Shown here: positions 19,221 to 31,479 of the stretch, piece by piece
How the letters are laid out: the number at the start of each line of letters is the position of its first letter
Position numbering within the stretch: the first letter of the stretch is position 1
Source of the DNA: DASUNQ01 sp044866775
GTDB taxonomy: Bacteria > Acidobacteriota > Thermoanaerobaculia > Multivoradales > UBA5704
Length of the DNA: 64,000 bases
Direction: 5' to 3'
NCBI GenBank assembly: GCA_044866775.1
Contig: JBIOUG010000035.1
Location: 1-64,000, forward strand
Position numbers and translations under genes: made by a program
The notes under the pieces: generated by a model
What the model was told of the DNA's origin: nothing
The model's database searches: none
Seen by the model: the letters and a program-made list of their open reading frames with translations, nothing else

Positions 19221-19224
<4 letters not shown>
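18124..19224 (+). CDS. RND efflux periplasmic adaptor (lipoprotein)
   Basis: A 366-residue adaptor starting at GTG 18124 behind a gaggagg-like site; the lipobox is LAASGC. A Lys/Asp-rich linker (ADKADKDKDGKDGEKK) is followed by the lipoyl domain halves (LAQAARQVRQLFVEEGQRVGKGQ and VRAPIAGTVTRRLVGVGDHI), a coiled-coil hairpin between them, and the beta-barrel with SGTIKVTVDVP. Its stop overlaps the TTG start of the first RND permease. No TolC-like gene follows, so the outer-membrane channel must be elsewhere. Confidence 0.93.
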
Positions 19225-22811
<3,587 letters not shown>

Positions 22812-22824
22812 GGCGGTGGAGCGC

Positions 22825-25800
22825 ATGAGGTCGCGCTGGGAGAGCGCGCTGCCGCGCCTCTCGCTCGACCGCCGCATCAGCGTCCTGGTGTTCGTCGCCA
22901 GCACGGTGGTGGTGGGGGTCGTCGCCACCCTCGGCATCCCGCTCGAGCTCATCCCCCGCGGCTTCAACAGCCCGCACCTCGGGGTCTTCGTCCCCTGGCG
23001 CGACGCGCCTCCCGAGGAGGTGCTGGAGAAGATCGTGCTGCCGCTCGAGGAGGAGCTGGCGACGGTGCGCGGGCTCGACCGCATCGACTCGGCCGCCACC
23101 AGCGGCTTCGGCCGCGCCTGGCTGCAGTTCAAGCCGGGCACCGACATGGACGTCGCCTACCGGGAGGTGCGCGACCGCGTGCAGCGGCTGCGCGTCCGTC
23201 TCCCCGACGACGCCGACCGCATCTTCATCCGCAAGGAGGACGAGAGCGGCATCCCGGTGTACGTCGTCGGCCTCGCCATCGATCCCGCGGTCACCGACCC
23301 CTGGAACCTGATCCAGAACGAGGTCGTGCTGCCGCTGCAGCGCCTGGACGGCGTAGCCTCGGTCGAGACCGACGGGCTCGAGGAGAAGGAGATCCTGATC
23401 GAGCTCGACCGCGACCGCACCGAGGCGTTGGGGCTCAACATCTACGAGCTGGGGCTCGAGCTCGGCGGCGACAACTTCACCCTCGCCTCGGGCAACGTGC
23501 GCTCGGGCGGCGACAAGCTGCTGCTGCGCTCGGTGGCGCGCTACCGCGACCTCGAGGAGCTGGGCAACCGGCCGGTGGGCCAAAAGCGCGAAGACCTTCG
23601 CGCCGGGCTCCAGACAGCGCGTCAAGGCTTTGGCGCCGGGCTCCAAGTGAATGGCCAGGCCTTTGGCGCTGGGCCCCAGGCAGAGCCCGTCGGCACGACG
23701 GCCCGCCTGCGCGACATCGCGACCATCAAATACGAAGAGCCCGAGCACAACTACCACGCGCGCGCGATGAGCAAGCCGGCGGTGGCCGTGGTCGTGCTCA
23801 AGGAGGGGGACGCCAATACGTTGGAGGTGGCGCAGGCGATCGAGCTCCAGATCGAGACCATGCGGCGCGACCCGCGCCTGCAGGACGTGCAGATCGTCCC
23901 CCTCTTCGACCAGGGCAAGGTGATCCGCGACTCGCTCAGCACGCTCGTCGACAGCGGCCTGATCGGCGGCGTGATCGCCGTCGCCGTCCTCTTCTTCTTC
24001 CTCCGCCGGCTGCGCATGACGCTGATCATCGCGCTGGCGATCCCGCTCTCCCTGGTGATCGCCCTGATCGCCATGTTCTTCGCCGGCGAGACTCTCAACA
24101 TCATCTCGATCCTGGCGCTGATGATCTCGGTCGGCATGCTGGTCGACAACTCGATCGTCGTCGCCGAGAACGTCTACCGCCTCCACCTCGCCGGCGCGCC
24201 GCGGCGGCAGGCGTGCATCGACGGCGCGGCCGAGATCGCCCTCGCCATCACGCTCGCGACCCTGACCAGCGTCGCGGTCTTCCTGCCGGTGTCGCTGGTC
24301 GAGGGCGAGGGACAGTTCTTCCTGCTGCGGCTGTCGATCCCGATCTCGGTTTCGCTCCTCGCCTCGCTCGTGGTGGCGCTGGTCGCGATCCCGCTGGCGG
24401 TCTACATGACGCTGCCGAAGAACGGGGTCAAGCCCGCCGCGCATGCTGACGACAGTCATCCCGAGCGTGAGCGAGGGATCTGGGCGAGGGATGGTGGGGT
24501 GGCGCCGCAGGTGGTTTTGCGGGTTCGCGGCTCCTGGCGCCGTGTCGAGCACGTCCTCGAGTGGCTCTACGAGCGCACCTTCGGCTGGCTCAACCGCACC
24601 TACACGCGGCTCCTCGCCGTGGCTCTGGGCCGGCGGCTCGACGTCGTGCTGGCGCTCCTCGTGGTGCTCGTCGCCACCGGCGTCGCCGCGTCGCAGCGCG
24701 TCAAGGTCTCGCCGACCCAAGAGAGCGAGGCGCGCGGCTTCGGCATCGAGGTCGAGATGCCCGCCAACACCACCCTCCAGGAGGCCGAGGAGTGGTTCCT
24801 GCGCGCCGAGAAGACGATCGAGGGGCTCAAGGGCGAGCTGGGGCTCGAGGGGTGGTTCCTCTTCCACCGCGCCACCTTCGGCGAGCTCCAGGGATGGTTC
24901 ACGCAGCCGCGCACCACCGACATCACGCCGCGCGAGGCGACCGAGCGGGTGATCGCGGCGCTGCCCGAGAAGCCGGGCTTCAAGTTCTACACCGGCGAGC
25001 AGCAGCAGGACCAGGAGAAGGAGAAGGGGGTCCACACGGTCACCCTCTTCGGCGAGAACGCCGAGGCGCTCGAGGAGGCGGCGCTGCAGGTCGAGGCGAT
25101 CTTCGCGCAGGTGCCGGGCGTGCTCGGCGTCCGCCGCGCCGCCGACCGCCCGCCGAACGAGCTGGCGCTGGTGCTCGACCGGGCGCGCGTCCAGCGCATG
25201 GGGGTCAACCCCGAGGTGGTGGCGGGGGTGGTCGGCTACGCGCTGCGCGGCCAGGCGCTGCCGCGCTACCACCGCGACGGGCGCGAGGTGCCGGTGCGGG
25301 TGCGCTTCGAGGAGGAGGACCGCGAGAGCCTCTCCGACCTCGCGAGCTTCGAGGTGCCCGCCGGGCCGCACGGGGCGGTGAGCCTGGCGTCGCTCACCGA
25401 CGTCCGCTTCCTGCCCACCACCCGCCGCATCCAGCGCGAAAACCAGCGCGTCGCGCGGCCGGTGACGGTCGAGCTGAAGGAAGGGGAGGAGGAAGCCGCC
25501 AAGGGACGCCTCGCGGCGCTCGCGGCCGAGCTCGACCTGCCGGAAGGAATCTCGCTCGGCGCCGGCGCCGAGGCGCCGGGGATGGACGAGGACTTGAAGG
25601 GCATGCTGTTCGCGGGCCTGCTCTCGATCGTCTTCGTCTACCTGCTGATGGGTTTCCTCTTCGAGAGCTTCATCCTGCCGCTATCGATCGTCCTCACCAT
25701 CCCGCTCGCCTCGATCGGCGTCGTCTGGATGCACGTCCTGACCGGCTTGAACCTCGACATCCTCGGCTTCGTCGGCGCGGTGCTGCTGATCGGCGTCGTG

Positions 25801-26157
25801 GTCAACAACGGCATCGTGCTGATCGACTGCGCGATCCGTCTGCGCGAGGAGGGACACGACCGGCGCGAGGCGCTGCTCCTCGCCACCGAGCGCCGCTTCC
25901 GCCCGATCATGATGACCGCGCTGACCACGATCGGCGGCATGATCCCGCTCACCTTCGGCGGCGAGACCTCGATCGGCCTCTCCTACACCAGCTTCGGCTT
26001 CACCCTGATCGGCGGCATGACCACCGCGACCCTCCTCACCCTGCTCGTGGTGCCGATCTTCTACACCCTCTTCGACGACGCCCGCACCGCCGTGACGGCG
26101 GCGCTGCGACGAGGCACCCGGCGGCGGAAGCCCGCGGCCGCGCCCGCGGCCACGTAG
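22825..26157 (+). CDS. RND efflux permease 2, with repeat-derived insertions
   Basis: About 1110 residues; ATG 22825 is chosen (GTG 22816 is possible), 13 bp after permease 1. Core RND motifs are intact: ISVGMLVDNSIVVAENVYRL in TM4 and GVVVNNGIVLIDCAIRLREEG near the C-terminus. Two unusual insertions break otherwise conserved regions. Residues about 253-286 consist of three imperfect 11-residue units built from a palindromic DNA repeat. Residues about 544-556 are encoded by a gtcatcccgagcgtgagcga repeat sequence. Both keep the frame. The order adaptor-permease-permease resembles MdtABC, where two different permeases form a mixed trimer; that is an inference here. Confidence 0.94.
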   Translation: MRSRWESALPRLSLDRRISVLVFVASTVVVGVVATLGIPLELIPRGFNSPHLGVFVPWRDAPPEEVLEKIVLPLEEELATVRGLDRIDSAATSGFGRAWLQFKPGTDMDVAYREVRDRVQRLRVRLPDDADRIFIRKEDESGIPVYVVGLAIDPAVTDPWNLIQNEVVLPLQRLDGVASVETDGLEEKEILIELDRDRTEALGLNIYELGLELGGDNFTLASGNVRSGGDKLLLRSVARYRDLEELGNRPVGQKREDLRAGLQTARQGFGAGLQVNGQAFGAGPQAEPVGTTARLRDIATIKYEEPEHNYHARAMSKPAVAVVVLKEGDANTLEVAQAIELQIETMRRDPRLQDVQIVPLFDQGKVIRDSLSTLVDSGLIGGVIAVAVLFFFLRRLRMTLIIALAIPLSLVIALIAMFFAGETLNIISILALMISVGMLVDNSIVVAENVYRLHLAGAPRRQACIDGAAEIALAITLATLTSVAVFLPVSLVEGEGQFFLLRLSIPISVSLLASLVVALVAIPLAVYMTLPKNGVKPAAHADDSHPERERGIWARDGGVAPQVVLRVRGSWRRVEHVLEWLYERTFGWLNRTYTRLLAVALGRRLDVVLALLVVLVATGVAASQRVKVSPTQESEARGFGIEVEMPANTTLQEAEEWFLRAEKTIEGLKGELGLEGWFLFHRATFGELQGWFTQPRTTDITPREATERVIAALPEKPGFKFYTGEQQQDQEKEKGVHTVTLFGENAEALEEAALQVEAIFAQVPGVLGVRRAADRPPNELALVLDRARVQRMGVNPEVVAGVVGYALRGQALPRYHRDGREVPVRVRFEEEDRESLSDLASFEVPAGPHGAVSLASLTDVRFLPTTRRIQRENQRVARPVTVELKEGEEEAAKGRLAALAAELDLPEGISLGAGAEAPGMDEDLKGMLFAGLLSIVFVYLLMGFLFESFILPLSIVLTIPLASIGVVWMHVLTGLNLDILGFVGAVLLIGVVVNNGIVLIDCAIRLREEGHDRREALLLATERRFRPIMMTALTTIGGMIPLTFGGETSIGLSYTSFGFTLIGGMTTATLLTLLVVPIFYTLFDDARTAVTAALRRGTRRRKPAAAPAAT
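23581..23682 (+). repeat. Three 33-bp tandem copies of the palindromic repeat, in frame within an RND gene
   Basis: The gggctcca/gggcccca tail recurs at exactly 33-bp spacing (23605, 23638, 23671). Each copy is preceded by a degenerate form of the gcgcgaaagctttcgcgcc palindrome. It is translated as REDLRAGLQTA, RQGFGAGLQVN and GQAFGAGPQAE. The first unit is closest to the intergenic copies. Confidence 0.8.
24455..24493 (+). repeat. Second dispersed-repeat-like insertion in the same RND gene
   Basis: The core gtcatcccgagcgtgagcga followed by gggatct matches a widespread intergenic repeat that usually reads as agatccctcgctcacgctcg on the other strand. Here it lies in the linker between the two halves of the permease and is translated as SHPERERGIWARDGG without breaking the frame. 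Only one copy is in this window, so family membership rests on recollection of the motif. Confidence 0.55.
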
Positions 26158-26183
26158 CGCCCGGGCCCCGTCCCGGGCGTTTT
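26158..26183 (+). terminator. Rho-independent terminator after the RND operon
   Basis: CGCCCGGG (26158-26165) pairs with CCCGGGCG (26172-26179) around a six-base loop, followed by TTTT. The sequence tagcgcccgggc...gtcccgggc is almost identical to the terminator at 38600-38625. Confidence 0.8.
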
Positions 26184-26278
26184 CGGTAAAACACCGCACT
26201 TGGTGGGGGGAAGTCGTGCCCTGGCGCCTCCCTCGGCGGACCAGCGCAGAATTCAAGCGGTGATCAGGAGGTGCTGCC

Positions 26279-26682
26279 GTGGTCAAGGGAATCGAAGAAG
26301 CCGTCGCCGCCCTCAAGCGCGACCCCGACCAGCCGGTGACGGCTGAGATCGACGGCCTCGTCGTCGAGTTGCGCCGCAAGGGAGGGGCTCGGTAGACGAA
26401 GCCGGCCAAGCGAACGAGCGCCGGACGGCGGATGATGTCTTCCGCGAAGTCGGACCCTGGCAAGGTGAGACCTGCGAGGAGATCACCGAGCTACTCCACG
26501 AGTCCCAAACGGAGGGCCGCTCAGAGGACCTCGACACGGCGCAGCGCCTCCGGCTCCTCGAACAGTCGATCCTTCGCCAACGCGAGCGAGAGCGCAGGCG
26601 GCCCGAGCTCACGGAGAGGCGGGAAGGCGAAGGCCGCGGCTGGACACGCGAGGAGCTCTACGAGCGTGGCAGCTCTCGTTGA
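26279..26682 (+). pseudogene. Frameshifted antitoxin gene of a decayed TA module
   Basis: A GTG start at 26279 behind aggagg opens a 38-residue frame (VKGIEEAVAALKRDPDQPV then TAEIDGLVVELRRK) that stops at 26395. The adjacent frame continues from about 26390 with TADDVFREVGPWQGETCEEI and ends in GWTREELYERGSSR at 26682. Joined, the two read like one antitoxin-type protein, so a single frameshift near 26385-26395 is the simplest explanation. Its end overlaps the start of the PIN-domain remnant, as in intact TA operons. Confidence 0.6.
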
Positions 26683-26940
26683 CACGAACCTGCTTGTCTA
26701 TCGCTTCGATCCCCGCTTCCCAGAGAAGCAAGCTGTGGCCGAGGAGCTTTTGCTCAGGGGGTCGCGAGCCGGACTCTACGCCTCCCGCACCAAGCTCTCC
26801 TCGAGTTCTACACCGTCGTAACCCGCCCGCTCCCGGGCCGAGACCCGCTCCTCTCGCCGCAAGAAGCCCGGCGCGAGACAGAGGAACTCCTGAACGAGTT
26901 CACGGTGCTCTACCCAAGCGAGCGGTTGTCCGGACAGACG
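26666..26940 (+). pseudogene. Broken PIN-domain (VapC-like) toxin
   Basis: GTG 26666 starts VAALVDTNLLVYRFDPRFP, the first strand and acidic residue of a PIN ribonuclease. Reading then fails near 26790, and a second frame gives LLEFYTVVTRPLPGRDPLLS and ETEELLNEFTVLYPSER, the next part of such toxins. The C-terminal acidic residues expected further on are absent by 26940. The toxin therefore has at least one frameshift and a lost 3' end. The remaining 26941-27057 holds only the leader of the next gene. Confidence 0.65.
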
Positions 26941-27057
26941 GAAACGAGTGGGTGCAGTCGTGCAGGCATAGAGCAACGCCGTGGCGGCCGGGAGAGATCG
27001 TCATAGCGGCGGTGTACAGTAGGGGAGCTGACCCATTCGCACGGAACGGAACGGCCC

Positions 27058-28545
27058 ATGCTGACCCGCAGGGAGCTCCTCAAGGCGACTGCGCTCGCGG
27101 CGCTCGCGCCCGCCGCGTGCGCCCTGCCGCGCGCCCGCCGCCCCGACCGGACGCTCGTCAACGACGTCCACTCCGAGCTCAACCCCACCTGGGTCGAGAG
27201 TATCGAGTCGCCCGGGTCGGTCGAGGAGCTGCAGGAGCTGGTGCGCCACGTGCGGCGGGAGGGGAAGGCGCTGTCGATTGCCGGCAGCCGGCACGCGATG
27301 GGCGGGCAGCAGTTCGGCACCGACACGGTGCTGCTCGACGCACGCGGGCTGCGGCGCATCCTCTCGTTCGACCCCGACCGCGGTCACATCGAGGTGGAGG
27401 CGGGGATCGAGTGGCCGGACCTCGTCTCGGGGTACCTCGAGCTCCAGCGCGACTCCCCGCGCGTCTGGGGCATCGCCCAGAAGCAGACCGGCGCGGACCG
27501 GCTCACGATCGGCGGCAGCCTCGCCTCGAACGTCCACGGCCGCGGGCTGACGCTGCTGCCGCTGGTCCAGGACATCGAGTCGTTCGTGCTGGTCGACACC
27601 GCGGGCGAGCTGCGGCGCTGCAGCCGGACCGAGAACCCGGAGCTCTTCGCGCTCGCGATCGGCGGTTACGGCCTCTTCGGTCCGGTGGCCACGGTGACCC
27701 TGCGCCTGGCGCCGCGGCGCAAGCTCGAGCGGGTGGTCGAGGTGATCGGGCTCGAGGCGCTGATGCCGGCCTTCGCCGCGCGCATCGCCGACGGCTTCCT
27801 CTACGGCGACTTCCAGTTCGCGATCGACCCGGCCGCGCCGGACTTCCTGCGGCGCGGCGTCTTCTCCTGCTACCGGCCGGTCGATCCGGCGACGCCGATG
27901 CCGGCGAACCAGCGCGAGCTCTCGGGCGAGGACTGGGGCGAGCTGATCCGCCTCGCGCACGTCGACAAGGCCGCGGCCTTCGAGCGCTACGCAACCTACT
28001 ACCTGGCGACCTCGGGGCAGCTCTACTGGTCGGACACCCACCAGATGAGCTGGTACCTCGAGGGCTACCACCGCCTGCTCGACCGCGCGCTCGGCGCTGC
28101 CGCCCCGGCCACCGAGGTGATCACCGAGATCTCCGTGCGGCGGCCGGACCTCGCCGGGTTCCTCGCCGAGGTCGCCGACGACTTCCGCCGCCGCGGCGTC
28201 GACGTCATCTACGGCACGATCCGCCTGATCGAGCGCGACGGCGAGACCTTCCTCCCATGGGCGCGCGAGAGCTGGGCGTGCACGATCTTCAACCTCCACA
28301 CCGTCCACACGCCTGCAGGCCGCCGCCGCTCGGCCGACGCCTTCCGCGCGCTGATCGACGCCGCCATCCGGCGCGGCGGCACCTACTATCTGACCTACCA
28401 CCGCCACGCCACGCGCCAGCAGGTCGAGGCCTGCTATCCGCGCTTCGCCGACTTCCTGCGCGCCAAGCTCGCGCACGACCCGGACGAGCGCTTCCAGAGC
28501 GACTGGTACCGCCACTACCGGCGGATGTTCGGCGACGCGCTGTGA
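27058..28545 (+). CDS. FAD-linked oxidoreductase with Tat signal
   Basis: A 495-residue protein. The N-terminus MLTRRELLKATALAALAPAACA carries a twin-arginine motif and a possible lipobox. The FAD-binding PCMH domain (about 50-230) has SIAGSRHAMGGQQFG and TIGGSLASNVHGRG, the blocks that hold the flavin in the VAO/L-gulonolactone oxidase family. The C-terminal half is the substrate-binding cap with HATRQQVEACYPRF. Export in folded form with bound FAD is implied by the Tat motif. The substrate, possibly a sugar acid or alcohol, is not determined. It overlaps the monooxygenase gene (GTGA). Confidence 0.88.
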   Translation: MLTRRELLKATALAALAPAACALPRARRPDRTLVNDVHSELNPTWVESIESPGSVEELQELVRHVRREGKALSIAGSRHAMGGQQFGTDTVLLDARGLRRILSFDPDRGHIEVEAGIEWPDLVSGYLELQRDSPRVWGIAQKQTGADRLTIGGSLASNVHGRGLTLLPLVQDIESFVLVDTAGELRRCSRTENPELFALAIGGYGLFGPVATVTLRLAPRRKLERVVEVIGLEALMPAFAARIADGFLYGDFQFAIDPAAPDFLRRGVFSCYRPVDPATPMPANQRELSGEDWGELIRLAHVDKAAAFERYATYYLATSGQLYWSDTHQMSWYLEGYHRLLDRALGAAAPATEVITEISVRRPDLAGFLAEVADDFRRRGVDVIYGTIRLIERDGETFLPWARESWACTIFNLHTVHTPAGRRRSADAFRALIDAAIRRGGTYYLTYHRHATRQQVEACYPRFADFLRAKLAHDPDERFQSDWYRHYRRMFGDAL

Positions 28546-29651
28546 GCCGAAGCGAGGTTCCGGTCCTGGTGATCGGCGGCGGGCCGGCCGGCCTCGCCAC
28601 CTCGCGCGAGCTCGCCCGGCGCGGCGTCGAGCACCGGGTGCTCGAGCGTGGCGACCGCGTCGGGGCGAGCTGGGCGCGGCTCTACGACAGCCTGCGCCTG
28701 CACACCGGCAAGCACCTCTCGGCGCTGCCCGGGATGCCGTTCCCCGACTCGACGCCGCTCTTCCCGCGGCGCGACGAGTTCCTCGACTACCTGGAGCGGT
28801 ACGCCCGCGAGTTCGACCTGCCGGTCGAGCTTGAGTCCAAGGCGGTCGCCGCCGAGCGGGGGGACGGCGGCTGGCAGGTGCGCACCGCGCGCGGCGACTG
28901 GGCGGCGCGCATCCTGGTCGTCGCGACCGGCATCATGGCGAACCCCTGGGTGCCCGACCTGCCCGGCCGCGGCGGCTACCGCGGCGAGGTGCTGCACAGC
29001 GTCGAGTACCGGCGGCCGGACCCCTTCCGCGGCCGGCGCGTGCTGGTAGTGGGCACCGGCAACTCGGCGGGCGAGATCGGCGCCGAGCTGGCGGCGGCCG
29101 GCGTCGAGGTGGCGCTCGCCGTGCGCTCGGGCGCGCCGGTCGTGCCGCTGGCCCTGCTCGGCGTGCCGATCCAGTACTGGGCGCTGCCGCTCGCCAAGCT
29201 CCCGGCGGGCGCGAGGCGGGGCGTCGTCCGCCTGATGGGCAAGCTCGGCGAGCTGGCCCGCGGGCCGGCGCCGCTGCCGCCGGGCGAGCCCGGCCCCTGC
29301 CCGGACGTGCCGCTCATCGGCTTCGGCCTGGCCGACGCGATCCGTGGCGGGCGCATCACGCTCCGCCCGGCGGTCGCCGGGTTCGGCGCCGAAACGGTGC
29401 GCTTCGCGGACGGCGGCGAGGAGCGCTTCGACGTCGTCCTCCTCGCCACCGGCTACCGCGCGGCGCTAGGGCTGCTGGGCGATCTCGTGCGGCGCGATAC
29501 CTGCGGCTTCGCCGCGCGGAGCGATCGGATCACCAGCCGCGACCAGCGCGGGCTCTACTTCGTCGGCCAGAACTACGACACCCGCGGCGGGCTTTACAAC
29601 ATTAGGCTCGACTCGCGGACGGCGGCAAAGCGGATCGCCAGAGCGATTTAG
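28542..29651 (+). CDS. Flavin-containing monooxygenase-like oxidoreductase
   Basis: A 369-residue flavoprotein with GTG start overlapping the previous stop. Two Rossmann motifs are visible: VLVIGGGPAGLATSREL (FAD) near 8-24 and VLVVGTGNSAGEIGAELA (NADPH) near 167-184. FATGY-type motif is present as VVLLATGYRAAL. The family includes YUCCA-type and Baeyer-Villiger enzymes that oxygenate small nucleophilic substrates. Coupling with the adjacent FAD oxidase suggests a shared oxidative pathway, but no substrate can be named. Confidence 0.9.
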   Translation: MSRSEVPVLVIGGGPAGLATSRELARRGVEHRVLERGDRVGASWARLYDSLRLHTGKHLSALPGMPFPDSTPLFPRRDEFLDYLERYAREFDLPVELESKAVAAERGDGGWQVRTARGDWAARILVVATGIMANPWVPDLPGRGGYRGEVLHSVEYRRPDPFRGRRVLVVGTGNSAGEIGAELAAAGVEVALAVRSGAPVVPLALLGVPIQYWALPLAKLPAGARRGVVRLMGKLGELARGPAPLPPGEPGPCPDVPLIGFGLADAIRGGRITLRPAVAGFGAETVRFADGGEERFDVVLLATGYRAALGLLGDLVRRDTCGFAARSDRITSRDQRGLYFVGQNYDTRGGLYNIRLDSRTAAKRIARAI

Positions 29652-29700
29652 AGGGGGCACCGTTTTCGCTCGGCGACTATCCTGGGCAGGGGGAGCGCCT

Positions 29701-29773
29701 GAGCTGGATCCGCCTTCCCTGCGTTGATCCGATCTCCCTCACCCCTGGCCCTTCTCCCACATGGGAGAGGGGA
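29701..29773 (-). repeat. Dispersed hairpin repeat, copy 2 (inverted)
   Basis: Reverse-strand copy of the ccctctcccatgtgggag repeat. It shares about 73 bp with copy 3 at 31480-31551, including the extension ggatcaacgcag and a ggcgga(t/a)ccagctc end. It lies between the monooxygenase stop and a convergent membrane-protein gene. Confidence 0.85.
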
Positions 29774-29818
29774 ACACTACGGCGTGAAGGGCGAGGGATG
29801 AGGGGAAAGTAAGATGGC

Positions 29819-30244
29819 CTACCCTACGTGGTACTTCCCGAACGTGAACAGATACGCGGCCAGGATGCAGTGAAAGACGATCGGGATCGTGCCGCCGAGC
29901 CAGCGCTGGTCGGGATGCCGCGTCATGCGCAGGACGTAGCGGAGGGCCATTCCGCCCCAGTAGATGAAGCTGAAGCCGACCAGCCAGCGGCCGAGCGCCG
30001 GGCGCGGCTCGACGAAGAGGCCCGGGCCGGCCGAGAAGTCGAGGTTGATCGCCGTCATCAACGCGAGGATCAGGATCTGCGCCGGGAGCAGGTAGCGGTA
30101 GGGCATGAGACCCGAGTACCACTGGGGCATCGATGGCAGCCAGCGCGGGTGGAAGAGCACGACCACGATCTGGCCAACGACGCGCAGGAAGAAGAGCGCG
30201 GTGAAGAGCCACAGCCAGCGGGCATAGGAGGCAGGATCGGGCAC
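29819..30244 (-). CDS. Small polytopic membrane protein, function unknown
   Basis: A 141-residue protein with four likely membrane spans (about 8-30, 48-66, 84-104, 118-136). The loops contain FHPRWLPSMPQWYSGLMPY and RMTRHPDQRW. I do not recognise a family. The gene faces the flavoenzyme pair and lies within the segment bounded by the inverted repeat pair. Confidence 0.75.
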   Translation of the reverse strand: MPDPASYARWLWLFTALFFLRVVGQIVVVLFHPRWLPSMPQWYSGLMPYRYLLPAQILILALMTAINLDFSAGPGLFVEPRPALGRWLVGFSFIYWGGMALRYVLRMTRHPDQRWLGGTIPIVFHCILAAYLFTFGKYHVG

Positions 30245-30430
30245 AGGGCGCGCTCGGAGAAGGGCTTACGCGAGGATATCCGGGGAGGTGGCGGCCGGCC
30301 AAGCTCCGCCGGATCGGCGCCTCGAACGCCGCGCGCTCGCCGCGCCGTCCTCGCACCGTCTCCCGGCCCAGGTCCAGCAATCGACCCACGGCCGCCGCGC
30401 GGCGTCGCGGTGGTCGCCGTCGCCCAGCCC

Positions 30431-31051
30431 ATGATGCTCGCCACCGATTACCTCCTCGCTGCGGTCGCCGCCGTGCTCGGCGCCCGTCTCTGGCGCGTCG
30501 GCGCGGGCCCCGGGCGGCGGTGGAGCGTCCGGCTCTGGGCCGCGGCCCTCTTCGCGACCGCCGTCGCGGCCGTGGCCGGGGGCAGTTGGCACGGCTTCCG
30601 GCCGTCGCTCGGCCCCACCGCCGCGACGGCGCTCTGGAAGTGCACGCTCGCCGCCGCCGGCGTCGCCAGCTTCTGCATGCTCGCCGCCACGCTTTACGCC
30701 ACGCTGCGCCGGCCGTGGCGCACGGCGCTCGTCGCCGTCGCCGCGGCGAAGCTCCTCCTCTTCGCCGCGTGGATGGCCGTCCACGACCGCTTCGTCTGGG
30801 TGGTGCTCGACTACGGCACGGCGATGCTCGCCGTCCTCGCCCTGCACGGCTGGGCCGCCCTGCGCCGGCGCGACGCGGCGAGCCGCTGGATCATGGCGGG
30901 CGTGCTCATCGCGGCCGTCGCCGCCGCGATCCAGCAGAGCGGCATCGCGCTCCACCGCCACCTGAGCGCCAACGACCTCTACCACCTCGTCCAGACGGCG
31001 GCGGTCTGCTTCTTCTACCAAGGCGCGCGGTTCTTGGAGGATCGGGACTAG
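30431..31051 (+). CDS. Polytopic membrane protein with conserved His pattern
   Basis: A 206-residue protein with about seven hydrophobic spans. Polar residues within or beside spans stand out: GGSWHGF, HDRFVW, and HRHLSANDLYHLVQTA. The spaced His/Asp pattern is reminiscent of CREST-type membrane hydrolases, but that is a weak resemblance only. The ATG at 30431 is the first good start; the frame is open upstream but not protein-like there. It ends four bases into the convergent OsmC gene. Confidence 0.65.
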   Translation: MMLATDYLLAAVAAVLGARLWRVGAGPGRRWSVRLWAAALFATAVAAVAGGSWHGFRPSLGPTAATALWKCTLAAAGVASFCMLAATLYATLRRPWRTALVAVAAAKLLLFAAWMAVHDRFVWVVLDYGTAMLAVLALHGWAALRRRDAASRWIMAGVLIAAVAAAIQQSGIALHRHLSANDLYHLVQTAAVCFFYQGARFLEDRD

Positions 31052-31455
31052 GGATACACGAACCGCACCTCGCGCTCGAGCTCCGGGGGCAGGCTCTTGT
31101 GCACCGGGCAGGTGAGGGCGGCGTTCTCGAGCTTCTTGCGCTGGTCGGCGGTCAAGCCGGCGGGCATCCAGATCGTGACCGGCACGGCGCCGACCCGCCG
31201 CGGGTCGCTCTGCATGTGCTTCTCGAGGCGGAAGGAGAGGCCGGAGAGGTCGATGCCCTCGCGCCTGGCCACGATGCCGATCAGGGTCAGCATGCACGAA
31301 CCGAGGGCCGCGGCCAGCAGATCGGTCGGGGAGAAGGAGCTGCCGTCGCCCTGGTTGTCCTTGGGCGCGGCGGTGGTGAGCTGAGCGCCCGACGGGCCAT
31401 GCGTCAGCTCGACCTTCAGGTTCCCAGCGTAGCAGCCGGTGATCTCGACGGACAT
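31048..31455 (-). CDS. OsmC/Ohr family protein
   Basis: A 135-residue OsmC-fold protein. The two reactive cysteines of the family are present in LAAALGSCMLTLIGIVA and ALTCPVHKSLPPE. Members reduce organic or fatty-acid hydroperoxides using these cysteines. The start MSVEITGCYAG at 31455 is preferred over an upstream ATG that lies in the hairpin repeat. The spacing of the second Cys (CPVHKSL) fits OsmC-like proteins better than true Ohr. Confidence 0.9.
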   Translation of the reverse strand: MSVEITGCYAGNLKVELTHGPSGAQLTTAAPKDNQGDGSSFSPTDLLAAALGSCMLTLIGIVARREGIDLSGLSFRLEKHMQSDPRRVGAVPVTIWMPAGLTADQRKKLENAALTCPVHKSLPPELEREVRFVYP

Positions 31456-31479
31456 CAGAGGCTCCTTAGCGACGGCGTT

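Noticed and set aside
26390..26396. In-frame TAG/overlap as programmed frameshifting in the antitoxin
   Set aside because: No slippery heptamer or downstream structure is evident and the partner toxin is also broken, so simple decay is more likely.
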